Origin: Pseudomonadota bacterium
GTDB lineage: Bacteria; Bdellovibrionota_C; UBA2361; OMII01
DNA: 39,098 bases
Direction: 5' to 3'
Assembly (NCBI GenBank): GCA_027485595.1
Contig: JAIXQT010000069.1
Coordinates: 1-39,098, forward strand
Shown here: positions 16,333 to 27,743 of the stretch, piece after piece
How the letters are laid out: each line of letters opens with the position of its first letter
Numbering within the stretch: the first letter of the stretch is position 1
Made by a program: the position numbers and the translations under genes
Notes under the pieces: model-generated
The model's database searches: none
Seen by the model: the letters and a program-made list of their open reading frames with translations, nothing else
Told to the model about the DNA's origin: nothing

Positions 16333-18105
16333 ATGAAAATGACATGGCTCGCAACCGTCTCAGCTCTCGTAGCATGTGTGCTTGTAGACGCGGATACCTC
16401 AACAGCAGATCCGCGCCCATGTAGATTCGGATTCAAAGGCGTTTACGTCACCTGGGATAAAGATTCCTCCTCAGCAGGCACCGGTACCTTTGAAACCTCT
16501 CCAACCAGAGCATCGGTTCTTCCAAGCTTCACCTGGGAGGTCACCGGACAACCCCGGTCGGTGACTATCGGTCGAGACGAACCATTCAGCGGCGGAAACT
16601 CCATGAAGGGGTTTTACGGCCAGGCCGATGACGCCACTAACTTGAATATCCGAATCGAGCCCAACAACACCCCCGCCAAAAAGCCGATTCCTCACAGCGC
16701 CGTTCTCACCCTTCGATTCAACGGTAGCACACCAGCATCAGGCTGGGGATTCGCCGTGGTGGATATCGACGTTGACCAAGTTCGTGTGAGCGCTACCGAC
16801 CGAAACGACAATCCGGTATCCGCCAGTGAGATCTCGCGGTGGTTTGTTCAAAAGTTCGACGCTAATCCAAGCACTGATGGAGTTAATATCCCCTCATGGG
16901 ATCCCACTGACTCAGCGGTAATTGGATCCTCGAGCGAATCGAAAAGATTTCGAGAAACAGTGGAGGGCAACTTAGTCGACACCGAGGCTGCGTCGGCATG
17001 GTTCCAACCAGGGACCTCTATCAGCACCCTCACCTTTGAATATCAATCGTTGCAGGAGTACGCGACCCCGTCCTATCACGTGCTGTTGGCGGCGTGCGAA
17101 ACGAACTATACCTCTCCCACCCCAACTCCCATCGCAACGCCGAGTGGAGACAGCGACGGAGATACTATCCCAGATATCATCGAGGGAACTGACGACAATG
17201 ACAATGACCAACGCCCGAACTATCTCGATAGAGATAGTGATGGAGACTCAATCCCAGACTCCGTCGAGGGAACTGGAGATCCAGACGGTGATGGAATCCC
17301 GAATTTTGAGGATGGCGATTCAGACGGCGACAACGTGCCGGACCGTATTGAGGGCGATCCTGATGCGCCAGGTTCATATCCATCCCAAACAGACGACAAT
17401 GGTGACGGCATGGATGACGGCGATAACGGCAGAATCTCCACGCTCTCGGATGAGGATAGTGACGGGACTCCCGATGTCACAGACTCAGACTCCGATAACG
17501 ACGGCAAACCTGACGGGGAAGAGGCGTTTGACCTCGACGGAGATGGTACCAGTGACATCCCGCCATCGGGTGAAGACACCAACGAAAACGGGATAGACGA
17601 TGCGTATGATGGGAAGATCTCCACTGATCAAATAAGCAAGGATTACATAGGAGAAGATGAGTCCCCCCTCTGTACAGCCTTAAATCTCACCAGCAGGCGA
17701 AAAGCGGTAAAAGCCCGCCTTTCGGCTCTTGCAGCCCGTGTGCCCGGCTTTAGCCGTCGGGCGATCGCGTGCGGAGGGGCGCAGATAAGTGGGATCGTTA
17801 CCAAAGCGGCGAGCACTCGTCGCGCTTTTGAACGAGAGCTTGACTCGGCCTTTGAGAATGAGCAGCTCCTGTGCCCAGCCGACGTGTGTTCAGCCGCGTC
17901 AAAGACCCCTTCTAAGGCAAAGCTCAACGCCCTCGCTCTCAAGCTCTTTGGATACGCAAAACGAGCGAAACTAAACGCCACCAAGGTCTGCAAGCCTCAG
18001 CACAGCGGCGGCACTGATACCCGCCCTCAGACCGAGGATTACCTCTCAGCTCTGAAGAAGTCTATCTCTGACCTTCCGTCGAGCGTGAGCGATTGCGAGG
18101 GGTAA
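16333..18105 (+). CDS. Secreted protein with thrombospondin type-3 calcium-binding repeats
   Basis: 590 residues. An N-terminal signal peptide (MKMTWLATVSALVACVLVDADTSTADP) is followed by a beta-rich domain (about 30-255) without a recognised name. Next comes an Asp-rich region (about 271-430) with repeated DSDGDxxPDxxEG units, the TSP3 pattern that binds calcium and forms a stiff stalk outside the cell. The C-terminal about 145 residues are helical with eight spaced Cys (LCTALN, AIACGG, LLCPADVCS, KVCKP, SDCEG), which suggests disulfides in an exported protein. No sorting motif or transmembrane anchor is seen at the end. Likely surface or matrix protein (inference). It stands alone between spacers, so it has its own promoter. 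Confidence 0.8.
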   Translation: MKMTWLATVSALVACVLVDADTSTADPRPCRFGFKGVYVTWDKDSSSAGTGTFETSPTRASVLPSFTWEVTGQPRSVTIGRDEPFSGGNSMKGFYGQADDATNLNIRIEPNNTPAKKPIPHSAVLTLRFNGSTPASGWGFAVVDIDVDQVRVSATDRNDNPVSASEISRWFVQKFDANPSTDGVNIPSWDPTDSAVIGSSSESKRFRETVEGNLVDTEAASAWFQPGTSISTLTFEYQSLQEYATPSYHVLLAACETNYTSPTPTPIATPSGDSDGDTIPDIIEGTDDNDNDQRPNYLDRDSDGDSIPDSVEGTGDPDGDGIPNFEDGDSDGDNVPDRIEGDPDAPGSYPSQTDDNGDGMDDGDNGRISTLSDEDSDGTPDVTDSDSDNDGKPDGEEAFDLDGDGTSDIPPSGEDTNENGIDDAYDGKISTDQISKDYIGEDESPLCTALNLTSRRKAVKARLSALAARVPGFSRRAIACGGAQISGIVTKAASTRRAFERELDSAFENEQLLCPADVCSAASKTPSKAKLNALALKLFGYAKRAKLNATKVCKPQHSGGTDTRPQTEDYLSALKKSISDLPSSVSDCEG

Positions 18106-18148
18106 TATGTTCGTGCTCAACGTGGAATCGAGCGGATAGTAATCGGGA

Positions 18149-18184
18149 GAGCGAGAAAAAACGTCTAAAAACCACCTCTCGCTC
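18149..18184 (+). terminator. Possible hairpin after the TSP3-protein gene
   Basis: GAGCGAGA at 18149-18156 pairs perfectly with TCTCGCTC at 18177-18184 around an A-rich 20-base loop. Only ATTT follows, so termination activity is doubtful. The 201-base gap between the convergent genes contains nothing else clear. Confidence 0.25.
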
Positions 18185-18306
18185 ATTTCCACGAGAACGA
18201 CCACGTCGGAACAACTCCACGAGCATTTTTTCGGGAGACGACTAATTGCAATCAGAGGAACTTCTCGGCGGTCGTGTTCGGTATAGGATCGTGACGGGTC
18301 TGCGGA

Positions 18307-20001
18307 TTACAAAAGTCCGCATCCCCCTCGCTTCATCCACTCTGGCGTGAATTCGGCGATATTCGAGCGAATCATGTCAGAGAAATACCCGGGAGTAACG
18401 GGGTCGCAGAAAACTCGGGGATTAAAATTTTCAAGAATCTTAGGATTCTGCAGGATCCCTGATTTCGTCAGGAAATCCGATACGGTTTTCTTCACCTGAG
18501 AGAGGTCTATCGTTTGACCGTTACCATCGATAGCCCTCGCCGCAACGATCACCTTGATAAGGGACTTGTGGCACTGCGTTTCCGATCGTTCCCGAACTGG
18601 AGCTTGCCCGGCTCGAGAGACCTCGTACTCAAGGGTCTTGCCAAAATCGTTCGATGTCAGGAGGTGAATATCTGTATCGAGTCCGGCCGTTTTCAGCGCT
18701 CTTCGGATCCAGCTCTCAAAAAGAGTCATGTCTCGGCGAGGTACTCCGCAGAACTGTTCGGCAAGCCCGGAGGGCACGTACCCGCCAAGCGCGCACATTC
18801 CCCCGTTGTCATTGATATCTGCCAACGTCAAGGTGACGATCGGAGCGTACACATCCTCGATGCATAACCCCTGGCCACTTTGCGCCCCATCAAGAAGTTT
18901 CAGCGCATCTTCGGAAAATATCTCATCGTATCGGCCTGTAAGAGCCCTGTCCCGGACCGCCTCGTAAAACATCTTCGAGGAAAGATCCGCCGGAGAGTAG
19001 GAGTCTCTGGCTTTATCCCATACACCTTTGTGAAAAATGACCTGCTCAGCGAGGCATCCAACAGGAAGGGTCGCGAGCTCAGCGCGATAAAAACTTCTCC
19101 GCTGGGCAACATCGTCATAGGGACGCGCTCCAGACTGCTCGCTTATGTTAATTTGAATTCCTGAGCCATGCGCTGTAAGGGTTTGCTCATGGCGTTCAAC
19201 ATCCTCAATCGCGCGGGCGATGAGGTTCGGCATAAACCCCGAGCGAAGGTAATCGAGCTTGAGGTATGAACACCTATCAAGCTCATCCTCAAGCCGTTTG
19301 AGAGAGGCTAAACGCGCGTCGCTCAACTTGGAGGAGAGTACGCCATAATCGGCGTTTCTGCTCGAGAGAGGTCGCAGGTCGTCCCGTGTTAAAATAGCCA
19401 TCACATCGTTGTAGTACTTGCCAAGGATTCGACGAACCTGCGGATCTTTGGCGGCAGCAACAGCGCCGTGGTATTCATGAAAATCGTTGGCTGGCCACCA
19501 CGAATTAAAATTCTTAGGCGCCCCCGGCATCGACGCAAACACTCGATCAAGCGCGTGAGAGCCGAGACGGTGCGGATCGTGTAAGAGTAAGACCAGCTCT
19601 AAGACCTTGGTCTCATACGGCGTAAGTCCAAGTCGACCACCTTCATTCAGCGCGTGCACACTGTGAGCGGCGTGAATACAGTGATCAAAGCGCGTGAGAT
19701 CGACGTGATTAAACAAGCGCGAGTGAGCGACGGTAGAGTGCGGAACCTCTCGAAGGTGCTGAAATAACTCGGTGGCGACGAGGGCCTTCCCCTCGGGAGA
19801 GAGCTTCTCGCTGAGCGTTCCTATCCACGCCTTATACGCCGTCCTGTCCTGGCTTAACCGCTGAACTTCCGCCGAGGGGAGAAGGAAATCTCTGAGTTGT
19901 GCGCTGACTTCAACCGCTGGATTTTGGGCCGCTTGCGGCCGCGATGATGAATCATCGTGAGATTTTTTACCTGCGTTTAATTTTTCTTTCGGGCCTGACA
20001 T
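18307..20001 (-). CDS. HD-domain phosphohydrolase-like protein with C-terminal CGLL
   Basis: 564 residues. After a polar, low-complexity N-terminus (1-30) there is an HD domain: RFDHCIHAAHSV (H107 or nearby), LVLLLHDPHRLGSHALDR (H141/D142) and NDFHEYHGA (H175/H178). This arrangement is like the dGTPase/SAMHD1-type HD enzymes, with the LLHD.G/P.....H.. spacing, but the substrate is not evident. The C-terminal half (from about 330) contains a region with YAPIVTLTLADINDNGG and a basic segment, without a recognised family. The protein ends in KRGGCGLL, which has the form of a CaaX box. It has no signal peptide. A weak AGATAAG precedes the ATG. Divergent from the DEAH helicase across a long spacer. 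Confidence 0.7.
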   Translation of the reverse strand: MSGPKEKLNAGKKSHDDSSSRPQAAQNPAVEVSAQLRDFLLPSAEVQRLSQDRTAYKAWIGTLSEKLSPEGKALVATELFQHLREVPHSTVAHSRLFNHVDLTRFDHCIHAAHSVHALNEGGRLGLTPYETKVLELVLLLHDPHRLGSHALDRVFASMPGAPKNFNSWWPANDFHEYHGAVAAAKDPQVRRILGKYYNDVMAILTRDDLRPLSSRNADYGVLSSKLSDARLASLKRLEDELDRCSYLKLDYLRSGFMPNLIARAIEDVERHEQTLTAHGSGIQINISEQSGARPYDDVAQRRSFYRAELATLPVGCLAEQVIFHKGVWDKARDSYSPADLSSKMFYEAVRDRALTGRYDEIFSEDALKLLDGAQSGQGLCIEDVYAPIVTLTLADINDNGGMCALGGYVPSGLAEQFCGVPRRDMTLFESWIRRALKTAGLDTDIHLLTSNDFGKTLEYEVSRAGQAPVRERSETQCHKSLIKVIVAARAIDGNGQTIDLSQVKKTVSDFLTKSGILQNPKILENFNPRVFCDPVTPGYFSDMIRSNIAEFTPEWMKRGGCGLL

Positions 20002-20745
20002 CTTATCTGTGGTGTCGGGTCAGATATTAAGGACTCGCCGCTTTGTGGAGAGCTTCGGGTCCTTGCTTCGCAGTTTTACACATTTCTCAGTTAACGCGTT
20101 GTAAAGACATCCCCTGCTCTGCTGAGACACAGAAAATATCAAGCGCTACCGTGAAATACGATTGCCGATTGATACAGGTTGCGGAGGAGTTAGTCAAATT
20201 TAAGTGGATTAAAATAGCCCTTCACATCGTATGTTCTTGGCCTTCACACCCCATGTGTATGTATAAAACCACCTCGCATCAACAATGACGGAATTGAATC
20301 GCCCTGAAACGAGAGCGCTTGCCCCGTATTTTCGGCCCTCCATACCTGAGTACCGGAGGCGAGAGGGGATGCTCTCTAGGGTGGGTTCACATAGCCACCC
20401 TACGGGCTCATCCGAAACCCAGCGCCGCGAACCAACCCCGGTCTTTAGCACCCCTAGGTGCAACGAATATCAGATTCGAACTGATACCTACTCTCAATCG
20501 ACGGGCCTGCGCGCTTCTGCCTGACCGCCATCAATTTCTGCTTCGACATCTGATTTTGTTGTTTGATTAGGACTCTTTTAGAGTTACAACGGACTGCAGC
20601 GGTGGTTCAACGCATCGCTGAGAACCCCGCCTTCCATCCGCTTGAGCCGCAAACCGTCAAGTTGCACCATGCGAACAACGTCGGTGTTCGCAGCAATCGC
20701 AGAACCCTCATTACCCTTTTTCGAAGTTTTATTTCGGAGTTACGG
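20002..20745. other. Long divergent intergenic region
   Basis: 744 bases between the divergent HD-protein and helicase genes. Short open frames exist on both strands but none has a good ribosome site or protein-like sequence. The frame that continues upstream of the helicase to TTG 20563 is better seen as leader. The middle, 20361-20486, contains a series of hairpins described separately. Promoters for both neighbours must lie here but none is obvious. Confidence 0.5.
20361..20486. ncRNA. Candidate structured RNA or tRNA-like remnant (strand unknown)
   Basis: Consecutive stems are visible: GAGAG/CTCTC (20361-20376), a perfect 8-bp stem TAGGGTGG/CCACCCTA (20377-20402, 10-base loop), a weaker GGG/CCC stem (20404-20420), GCACC/GGTGC (20448-20461) and TATCAG/CTGATA (20468-20486). 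On the minus strand the last stem closes the 7-base loop TTCGAAT, exactly a tRNA T-loop, and sequence 5' of it (down to about 20530) starts like a tRNA-Leu D-arm (TGGCGG...GGCAGA.GCGCG). No 7-bp acceptor stem or proper anticodon arm can be built, so an intact tRNA is excluded. It may be a decayed tRNA or a different structured RNA. Confidence 0.3.
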
Positions 20746-22980
20746 ATGAGCAACTTTGGCGGCAAGCAAGCCCATTTCGATCGGACCGTGAGATACCGTC
20801 CGCCAAACCCAAACCAAAAATGTCACTTCCCGCTCCGAGTACCAAAACAGTCGATCCCCCCAAATTATCCCTTTAACTCTGGTCCGGACCGCTCGACTAT
20901 TCTGAAACGGTTAGGCGCGCGAACTGTTCAACCAACGCCCCCTCCACTCAAGAAAGAAAAGGCGCCTGAAGAGTTGCCCATCTTTAAACATAGAGCGGAT
21001 ATTGTTCGGTGCGCCCACGACGCGCAAAAGGTCTTGCTGATCGCAGAGACAGGTTCCGGAAAAACCACGACCGCTCCAGCTTTCATCAATGGCGAGGGTT
21101 TCAAGGTAACCGTCCTCGGCCCCCGCCGACTTCCCGCGAGTGAGCTCGCGGCGTTCGGAGCGCAAACAAGAAATGAGGAGATCGGGGAATCGATCGGATT
21201 CGCTCACGCGCTTGATCGCCAGGTTTCAAAAAAGTCAGAGATCGTGTACGCGACCGAGGGATATGAGCTCGCAAGACAGATTCATAACCCATTGTCAGAC
21301 GATCAGGTTCTCATCTTTGATGAGTTCCATGAACGCACGGCGAACGCGGTGCTCCTGCTCGGATTCTACAAGATACGAGAAGCTCAAGGTTATCCGGTTC
21401 CTAAGATATGGGTCATGACCGCGACCCCAAACAAGGAGCAGATCGTCTCGTACCTTGGAGACCCGGCCGTGATCACCGTTGAAGGGCGTACATACTCGAT
21501 CACCGAACTTGAAAAAGGCGCTTCGCCCTCGGCGGACGCGGTCCGTTTCCTCAATCAAGGAATCAACCCCTTAAGCTTCCACTATGGGGTTAAGGAGATC
21601 GAAAAGCACATCCTGGCGGTTCGCAAGGAGGCACCTGAAGGCAGTGAAATCCATCCTCTCCACAGCAAGATGGGACGGGAGGCACAACGGGCCGCTATTG
21701 AGCCTAAGCCGAACAAAGCCGTAGCTGCAACCAATACAGCTCAGACCAGCCTCACGCTCAAGGGGATGGGCGCCGTGATTATCACCGGCAAGATTCGCCG
21801 CCTTGTTCTTGATAACGAGGGCGTCCCGTCCCTCATCGTCGATGACATCTCTAAGGATGAGTACCGGCAGCAGATGGGGCGAGTAGGAAGAACCCAGGAT
21901 GGTTTCGTAGTAAGCCACGGTAAACCTTACAACGAGCTGAAACCTCACGCTCCGTCTGAGATCCAAAACATGCCGCTTGAGACGTTGATTTTACGGTTGG
22001 GGGCTGCCCAGGTCCCGTTCAGAACCATCAATCGTTATCTGATAGACCAAGCTCCTGAGAACCATATCCAACTCGGCTACAAGGTCCTGCATGACCTCGG
22101 CCTTGCTGGGCCGCAGGGCCATATCACCGACCTCGGTCGAAAGGTGGCGCAACTCCCGGTTGATGCTCGCATGGGCAAACTTTTGATTAAGGCATCCGAC
22201 TATCAACGCGACCATAAGGTGGAGATTCTCGAAGACGCCATCCGGATCGCGGCGGTTGTTGAGGCCGAGGGCATCCTCTCTGGCGATAGCAAACAATGGC
22301 ATCGACTCGGCGGCAACGAGTCGATGTCAGACATGATCAAGCAAGCACTGGTGTTTCAGCGGGCGCACAACATGTCACCGGAGCAGAGAAACGCCATCGG
22401 CATCGACGAGGTCAACTACCAACGCGCTCGTGATATTGAGCGCATGGTTCGCCGGCGGATGCACCTCTCCGACGAGAATCCATTACCTGTCCCTGAACAT
22501 GCGGACGAAACCCCGATACAGAAGACCCATCGAAGAGATTCAGAGGAGCTTCGTAGACGTTGGTTATCACGCGCGATAATTGACGCGCATGTCGACTCTG
22601 TGTTCCGATTCGTGCGTCGAAACGAAGCCGGGGATTACCTTTATAAGCCTTTGACCGGCGATAAGACCGCGGTGCTTCAGAAAGAGTCCGTGGTTGGGGG
22701 AGCCAAGCTTGTGGTTGGATCCAGATTCAACATCGGATTCTTTGATGACGTAGGCTTTCAGCGGATTCTACCCCTCCTTCTCAACACGCATCGAGTCGAC
22801 GAGGATTTGGAGTGGCTTGAGGTGTCAACCCCTGGGCACCTCGCCTGGCAACACAAGGATGGGATCGCGCAAGCGTTTCACCAACCGAGAAAGAGAGAAA
22901 AGGGAATGATCAGTCGCGACTTTCGGGCTGGAAAGAGTTTCCGAAACGGCAAGCAGGGCTTCGGGAAGGGGCACGGATAG
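20746..22980 (+). CDS. DEAH-type superfamily 2 RNA helicase (HrpA/HrpB-like)
   Basis: About 744 residues from ATG 20746, chosen because GGAG lies 6 bases upstream and the sequence before it is not protein-like. Motif I (AETGSGKTT, about 102-110), motif II DEFHER (about 190; Phe in place of the usual Ala), motif III (MTATP), and motif VI QQMGRVGR (about 375) are present. A winged-helix/ratchet (HA2-like) region follows, with DLGRKVAQLPVDARMGKLLI. The N-terminal about 90 residues are basic and Pro-rich, and the C-terminus ends in a Lys/Arg/Gly-rich tail that could bind RNA. The family unwinds RNA using ATP in the cytoplasm. It is shorter than E. coli HrpA (about 1300) and close to HrpB (about 810), but I cannot assign it to either. 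Confidence 0.85.
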   Translation: MSNFGGKQAHFDRTVRYRPPNPNQKCHFPLRVPKQSIPPNYPFNSGPDRSTILKRLGARTVQPTPPPLKKEKAPEELPIFKHRADIVRCAHDAQKVLLIAETGSGKTTTAPAFINGEGFKVTVLGPRRLPASELAAFGAQTRNEEIGESIGFAHALDRQVSKKSEIVYATEGYELARQIHNPLSDDQVLIFDEFHERTANAVLLLGFYKIREAQGYPVPKIWVMTATPNKEQIVSYLGDPAVITVEGRTYSITELEKGASPSADAVRFLNQGINPLSFHYGVKEIEKHILAVRKEAPEGSEIHPLHSKMGREAQRAAIEPKPNKAVAATNTAQTSLTLKGMGAVIITGKIRRLVLDNEGVPSLIVDDISKDEYRQQMGRVGRTQDGFVVSHGKPYNELKPHAPSEIQNMPLETLILRLGAAQVPFRTINRYLIDQAPENHIQLGYKVLHDLGLAGPQGHITDLGRKVAQLPVDARMGKLLIKASDYQRDHKVEILEDAIRIAAVVEAEGILSGDSKQWHRLGGNESMSDMIKQALVFQRAHNMSPEQRNAIGIDEVNYQRARDIERMVRRRMHLSDENPLPVPEHADETPIQKTHRRDSEELRRRWLSRAIIDAHVDSVFRFVRRNEAGDYLYKPLTGDKTAVLQKESVVGGAKLVVGSRFNIGFFDDVGFQRILPLLLNTHRVDEDLEWLEVSTPGHLAWQHKDGIAQAFHQPRKREKGMISRDFRAGKSFRNGKQGFGKGHG

Positions 22981-23138
22981 TCTTCGCTGAGTCGAAGGAT
23001 ACTCCTCGTGTGCCGCCCAGAAAGTTTTCGGTCCATCCTCCGGGTGGCCTTCGCGGCGCTTACAACGCTTGCCGCGTTGAAAAGTGGCCACCAAAAAGCT
23101 TACTGACTGAAAGGTGCGGAATATTGCTTAACGCCGCA

Positions 23139-23564
23139 CTACTCTTGAAGCGGACCGACACGGAAGATCATATCATCAACCACATCTCCACGCTTGAGGT
23201 AGGGAGCAAGCTTACGAAGAAGATGTATCTTCATAAACGTCAGCTCCTGTGCCCACACCGGGTGAAGCACGCGAACGATCAGGGTTTTTCGAGAGATATA
23301 GTCCGGCTTAGAAACTTCAGCTAACTTCTCTCCTACGATCTTATCCCAATGAAGTACGAACTCGTACCGCTCTATTTTTTTATCTATCCCCTTGCCGGCG
23401 AGCGCTTTGGCCAAAATGCCTTTGATCAGGGTGAGATCGGTGGGCACGCCACTCCGACGGCGACGGTAGGGAAGTTGGCCATCCCTATCCTTGTGATGGT
23501 TGTAGGAATTATCGGAGGATGAGCGTGGAAGTGCGCCCCCGAGGAACTTATTTATCCTCTCCAC
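23139..23564 (-). CDS. DUF721/DciA-like protein
   Basis: About 141 residues from GTG 23564, selected because AAGGAG lies 7 bases upstream; the longer ATG at 23603 overlaps ftsB by 56 bases and has no ribosome site. With the GTG start the overlap with ftsB is 17 bases. The C-terminal half (YEFVLHWDKIVGEKLAEVSKPDYISRKTLIVRVLHPVWAQELTFMKIHLLRKL) matches the DUF721 pattern (W..iVG..la..t.P..i....L.V.v.s..Wa.eL......ll..iN). DUF721 includes DciA, the DnaB-helicase operator in bacteria lacking DnaC (established knowledge). The N-terminal part is basic and probably disordered. The role in replication is inferred from the family only. Confidence 0.75.
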   Translation of the reverse strand: MERINKFLGGALPRSSSDNSYNHHKDRDGQLPYRRRRSGVPTDLTLIKGILAKALAGKGIDKKIERYEFVLHWDKIVGEKLAEVSKPDYISRKTLIVRVLHPVWAQELTFMKIHLLRKLAPYLKRGDVVDDMIFRVGPLQE

Positions 23565-23847
23565 GAGCCTGCTCCTTTTTCTCAAAGACAACAACAAGTT
23601 CATCTGAGCGCGCCATGCCGAGCTCGCTCCGCGCGGCCTTCTCCACTATCCGAGGATCGTTTTGAAGACCGTGAACCTGTCGCTTCAACGCTTGCACGTT
23701 CTCCTCCAAACGAGCATTCGCTCGTTGTTGGAGCTCAAGACTCTTAGCGAGAGAGTTTAATCGAGAGAACCCATCGTCTGAGAGAAACGAGAAAACGGCC
23801 GCGCATAACGCGAGTGCCAAAACGATGATGGGTGCGGTTATCCTCAT
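23548..23847 (-). CDS. ftsB: Cell division protein FtsB/DivIC family
   Basis: 99 residues. An N-terminal membrane helix (MRITAPIIVLALALCAAVFSFL) is followed by a coiled coil (about 30-70, LNSLAKSLELQQRANARLEENVQALKRQV) and the short conserved tail DPRIVEKAARSELGMARSDELVVVF. This is the standard FtsB/DivIC (septum formation initiator, PF04977) layout; FtsB works with FtsL and FtsQ at the division septum. It is divergent from eno, as a near neighbour of eno in many Gram-negative bacteria, and overlaps the DUF721 gene by 17 bases. Confidence 0.9.
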   Translation of the reverse strand: MRITAPIIVLALALCAAVFSFLSDDGFSRLNSLAKSLELQQRANARLEENVQALKRQVHGLQNDPRIVEKAARSELGMARSDELVVVFEKKEQARGEDK

Positions 23848-23904
23848 GCCGCTAGCTTAAATCGAAAGGGGTTTTGGTGCCAGAAGGAATGGGGGGCATG
23901 AGAT

Positions 23905-23987
23905 CCGGAGGGCCCGTGTCCACACGGGCCGGAATCCGCGTTGAATGGTCCGTGCACACCCGGCCCGTCAGGAGACGGGCCCTCCGG
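23905..23987. repeat. Two-state nested inverted repeat between ftsB and eno
   Basis: Two short perfect hairpins, 23911-23930 (GGCCCGTG/CACGGGCC-type arms) and 23962-23981 (GGCCCGTC, loop AGGA, GACGGGCC), lie 31 bases apart. In addition the outer sequences 23905-23917 and 23975-23987 (13 bp, CCGGAGGGCCCGT and its exact complement) pair with each other. The outer stem and the two inner hairpins share bases, so they cannot form at once. Arms are GC-rich, and no U-run follows. The rest of the 274-base divergent spacer must hold the ftsB and eno promoters. Confidence 0.85.
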
Positions 23988-24118
23988 GGGGAATAAAACG
24001 AAGCTCTCCCCTTCCCCTCTCCCTTACCTTTACTTCCCATCGCCAACGGCGATAGACTCCCCCCTACCGGGTATCGGTCTAAACGCCCTTAACCCTCAAT
24101 CATCTCAGGAGAATATAG

Positions 24119-26901
<2,783 letters not shown>

Positions 26902-26947
26902 CGACACCTTCCCGTTCGATTTGTGCTTTTGGTTTGATGAGGGCCAG

Positions 26948-27313
26948 CTAGCCCTTTGAAGCGCTGACCGTTTTGCATCCAGCGGGCATACGATTGGTGT
27001 GCATGTCGATCATCTTGATGACGATCCCCGCGCCGTCTATCTTAGGGCACGCCACAGAGTATCGTCGGGTATAAGTCGCATAGCGCCTACTGGCCGCAAA
27101 GGAGCGGGTGTTCGGGGGCAGAAGCATGCGCTCTCCCGGTTTCAATACCCCGTAAGCGCCATTTCCATACACCGCAATACTATTGAAATCTCTGTCCTGA
27201 GAATCGTTCTTCACCAGTATCTGACCATCCGGAACGCGCTCGCCTATGCAACCAAGCACTCCCAAGATGAGGAGTGTCACGGTAAAAGTTCTCATCACTA
27301 TCTTAAGTGCCAT
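26948..27313 (-). CDS. Small putative lipoprotein
   Basis: About 121 residues. The N-terminus (MALKIVMRTFTVTLLILGVLGC) has a basic end, a hydrophobic stretch and a lipobox-like LGVLGC, so signal peptidase II cleavage before the Cys is likely. The mature part is soluble with a PNTRSFAASRRYATYTRRYSVACPK basic region and two further Cys (ACPK, AGCKT) that could form a disulfide. No domain recognised. Starts at 27331, 27313 and 27295 are all possible; I chose 27313 on signal-peptide length. A hairpin (AGGGC/GCCCT) overlaps the stop codon. Convergent with lnt. Confidence 0.6.
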   Translation of the reverse strand: MALKIVMRTFTVTLLILGVLGCIGERVPDGQILVKNDSQDRDFNSIAVYGNGAYGVLKPGERMLLPPNTRSFAASRRYATYTRRYSVACPKIDGAGIVIKMIDMHTNRMPAGCKTVSASKG

Positions 27314-27331
27314 ACTGACTCGGCTGCGCAT

Positions 27332-27649
27332 CTAGTCTCTATCAAACGCCGATATAGACGCGTTATCTCGATACATGTTCCTATCACAGTACTCGCCACA
27401 TGCTTCGCTGAACTTTACGGAGATGGGAGCAACGACATCAAAGCATTCGATATCATTACATTTAGGCGCCCGACGGTCACAGTCGATCGAGAAGCGACCT
27501 CGGGGCTTGCTAGCATTTTGAGGCGACCAAATCCCGTCCACAAGCCGCGCCGAAGGAGGCCCATCCCGTATCCGTTCTTTTTTGCTTGGGTCGTGGCTAT
27601 CCCCTACCGATAGGTCAGGTAAGCGGGTCGTGTAGTGGCACTGATGCAC
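27332..27649 (-). CDS. Possible small Cys-rich hypothetical protein, low confidence
   Basis: A 105-codon frame whose stop lies directly before the upstream-most ATG of the putative lipoprotein gene. It has six Cys (FSIDCDRRAPKCNDIECFD, EACGEYCDRN), no signal peptide and no recognised domain. No good ribosome site was found. A long plus-strand frame covers the same bases and looks like a shadow, and both may be non-coding. If this frame is not a gene, 27332-27743 is an intergenic stretch with nothing else clear in it. Confidence 0.3.
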   Translation of the reverse strand: MHQCHYTTRLPDLSVGDSHDPSKKERIRDGPPSARLVDGIWSPQNASKPRGRFSIDCDRRAPKCNDIECFDVVAPISVKFSEACGEYCDRNMYRDNASISAFDRD

Positions 27650-27743
27650 CTCGCGTTAGATAAACAATACAGTTGGAGATGTTCATTTTCACACTAGGGG
27701 TGAATGGGCGTCATACTGATAGGTATTTGAAAGGTGGCTGACG

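Noticed and set aside
17143-17640. CRISPR-like or satellite repeat
   Set aside because: The repetition is in-frame and encodes TSP3 Asp-rich units of variable length; no fixed repeat-spacer pattern exists here or elsewhere in the window.
20448-20540. tRNA-Leu gene on the minus strand
   Set aside because: The T-loop and D-arm resemble a tRNA, but the acceptor stem and anticodon arm cannot pair; reported only as a possible remnant.
20563-20745. N-terminal extension of the DEAH helicase from TTG 20563
   Set aside because: The extension is not family-like, and ATG 20746 has a GGAG ribosome site at the right distance.
26940-26960. Bidirectional terminator between lnt and the lipoprotein gene
   Set aside because: The AGGGC/GCCCT stem is only 5 bp, is followed by just TTT and overlaps the lipoprotein stop codon; too weak to call.
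26999-27613. 204-codon plus-strand open frame
   Set aside because: It covers the antisense of the putative lipoprotein gene and its upstream region, has unusual His/Arg-rich composition and no ribosome site; a shadow frame.
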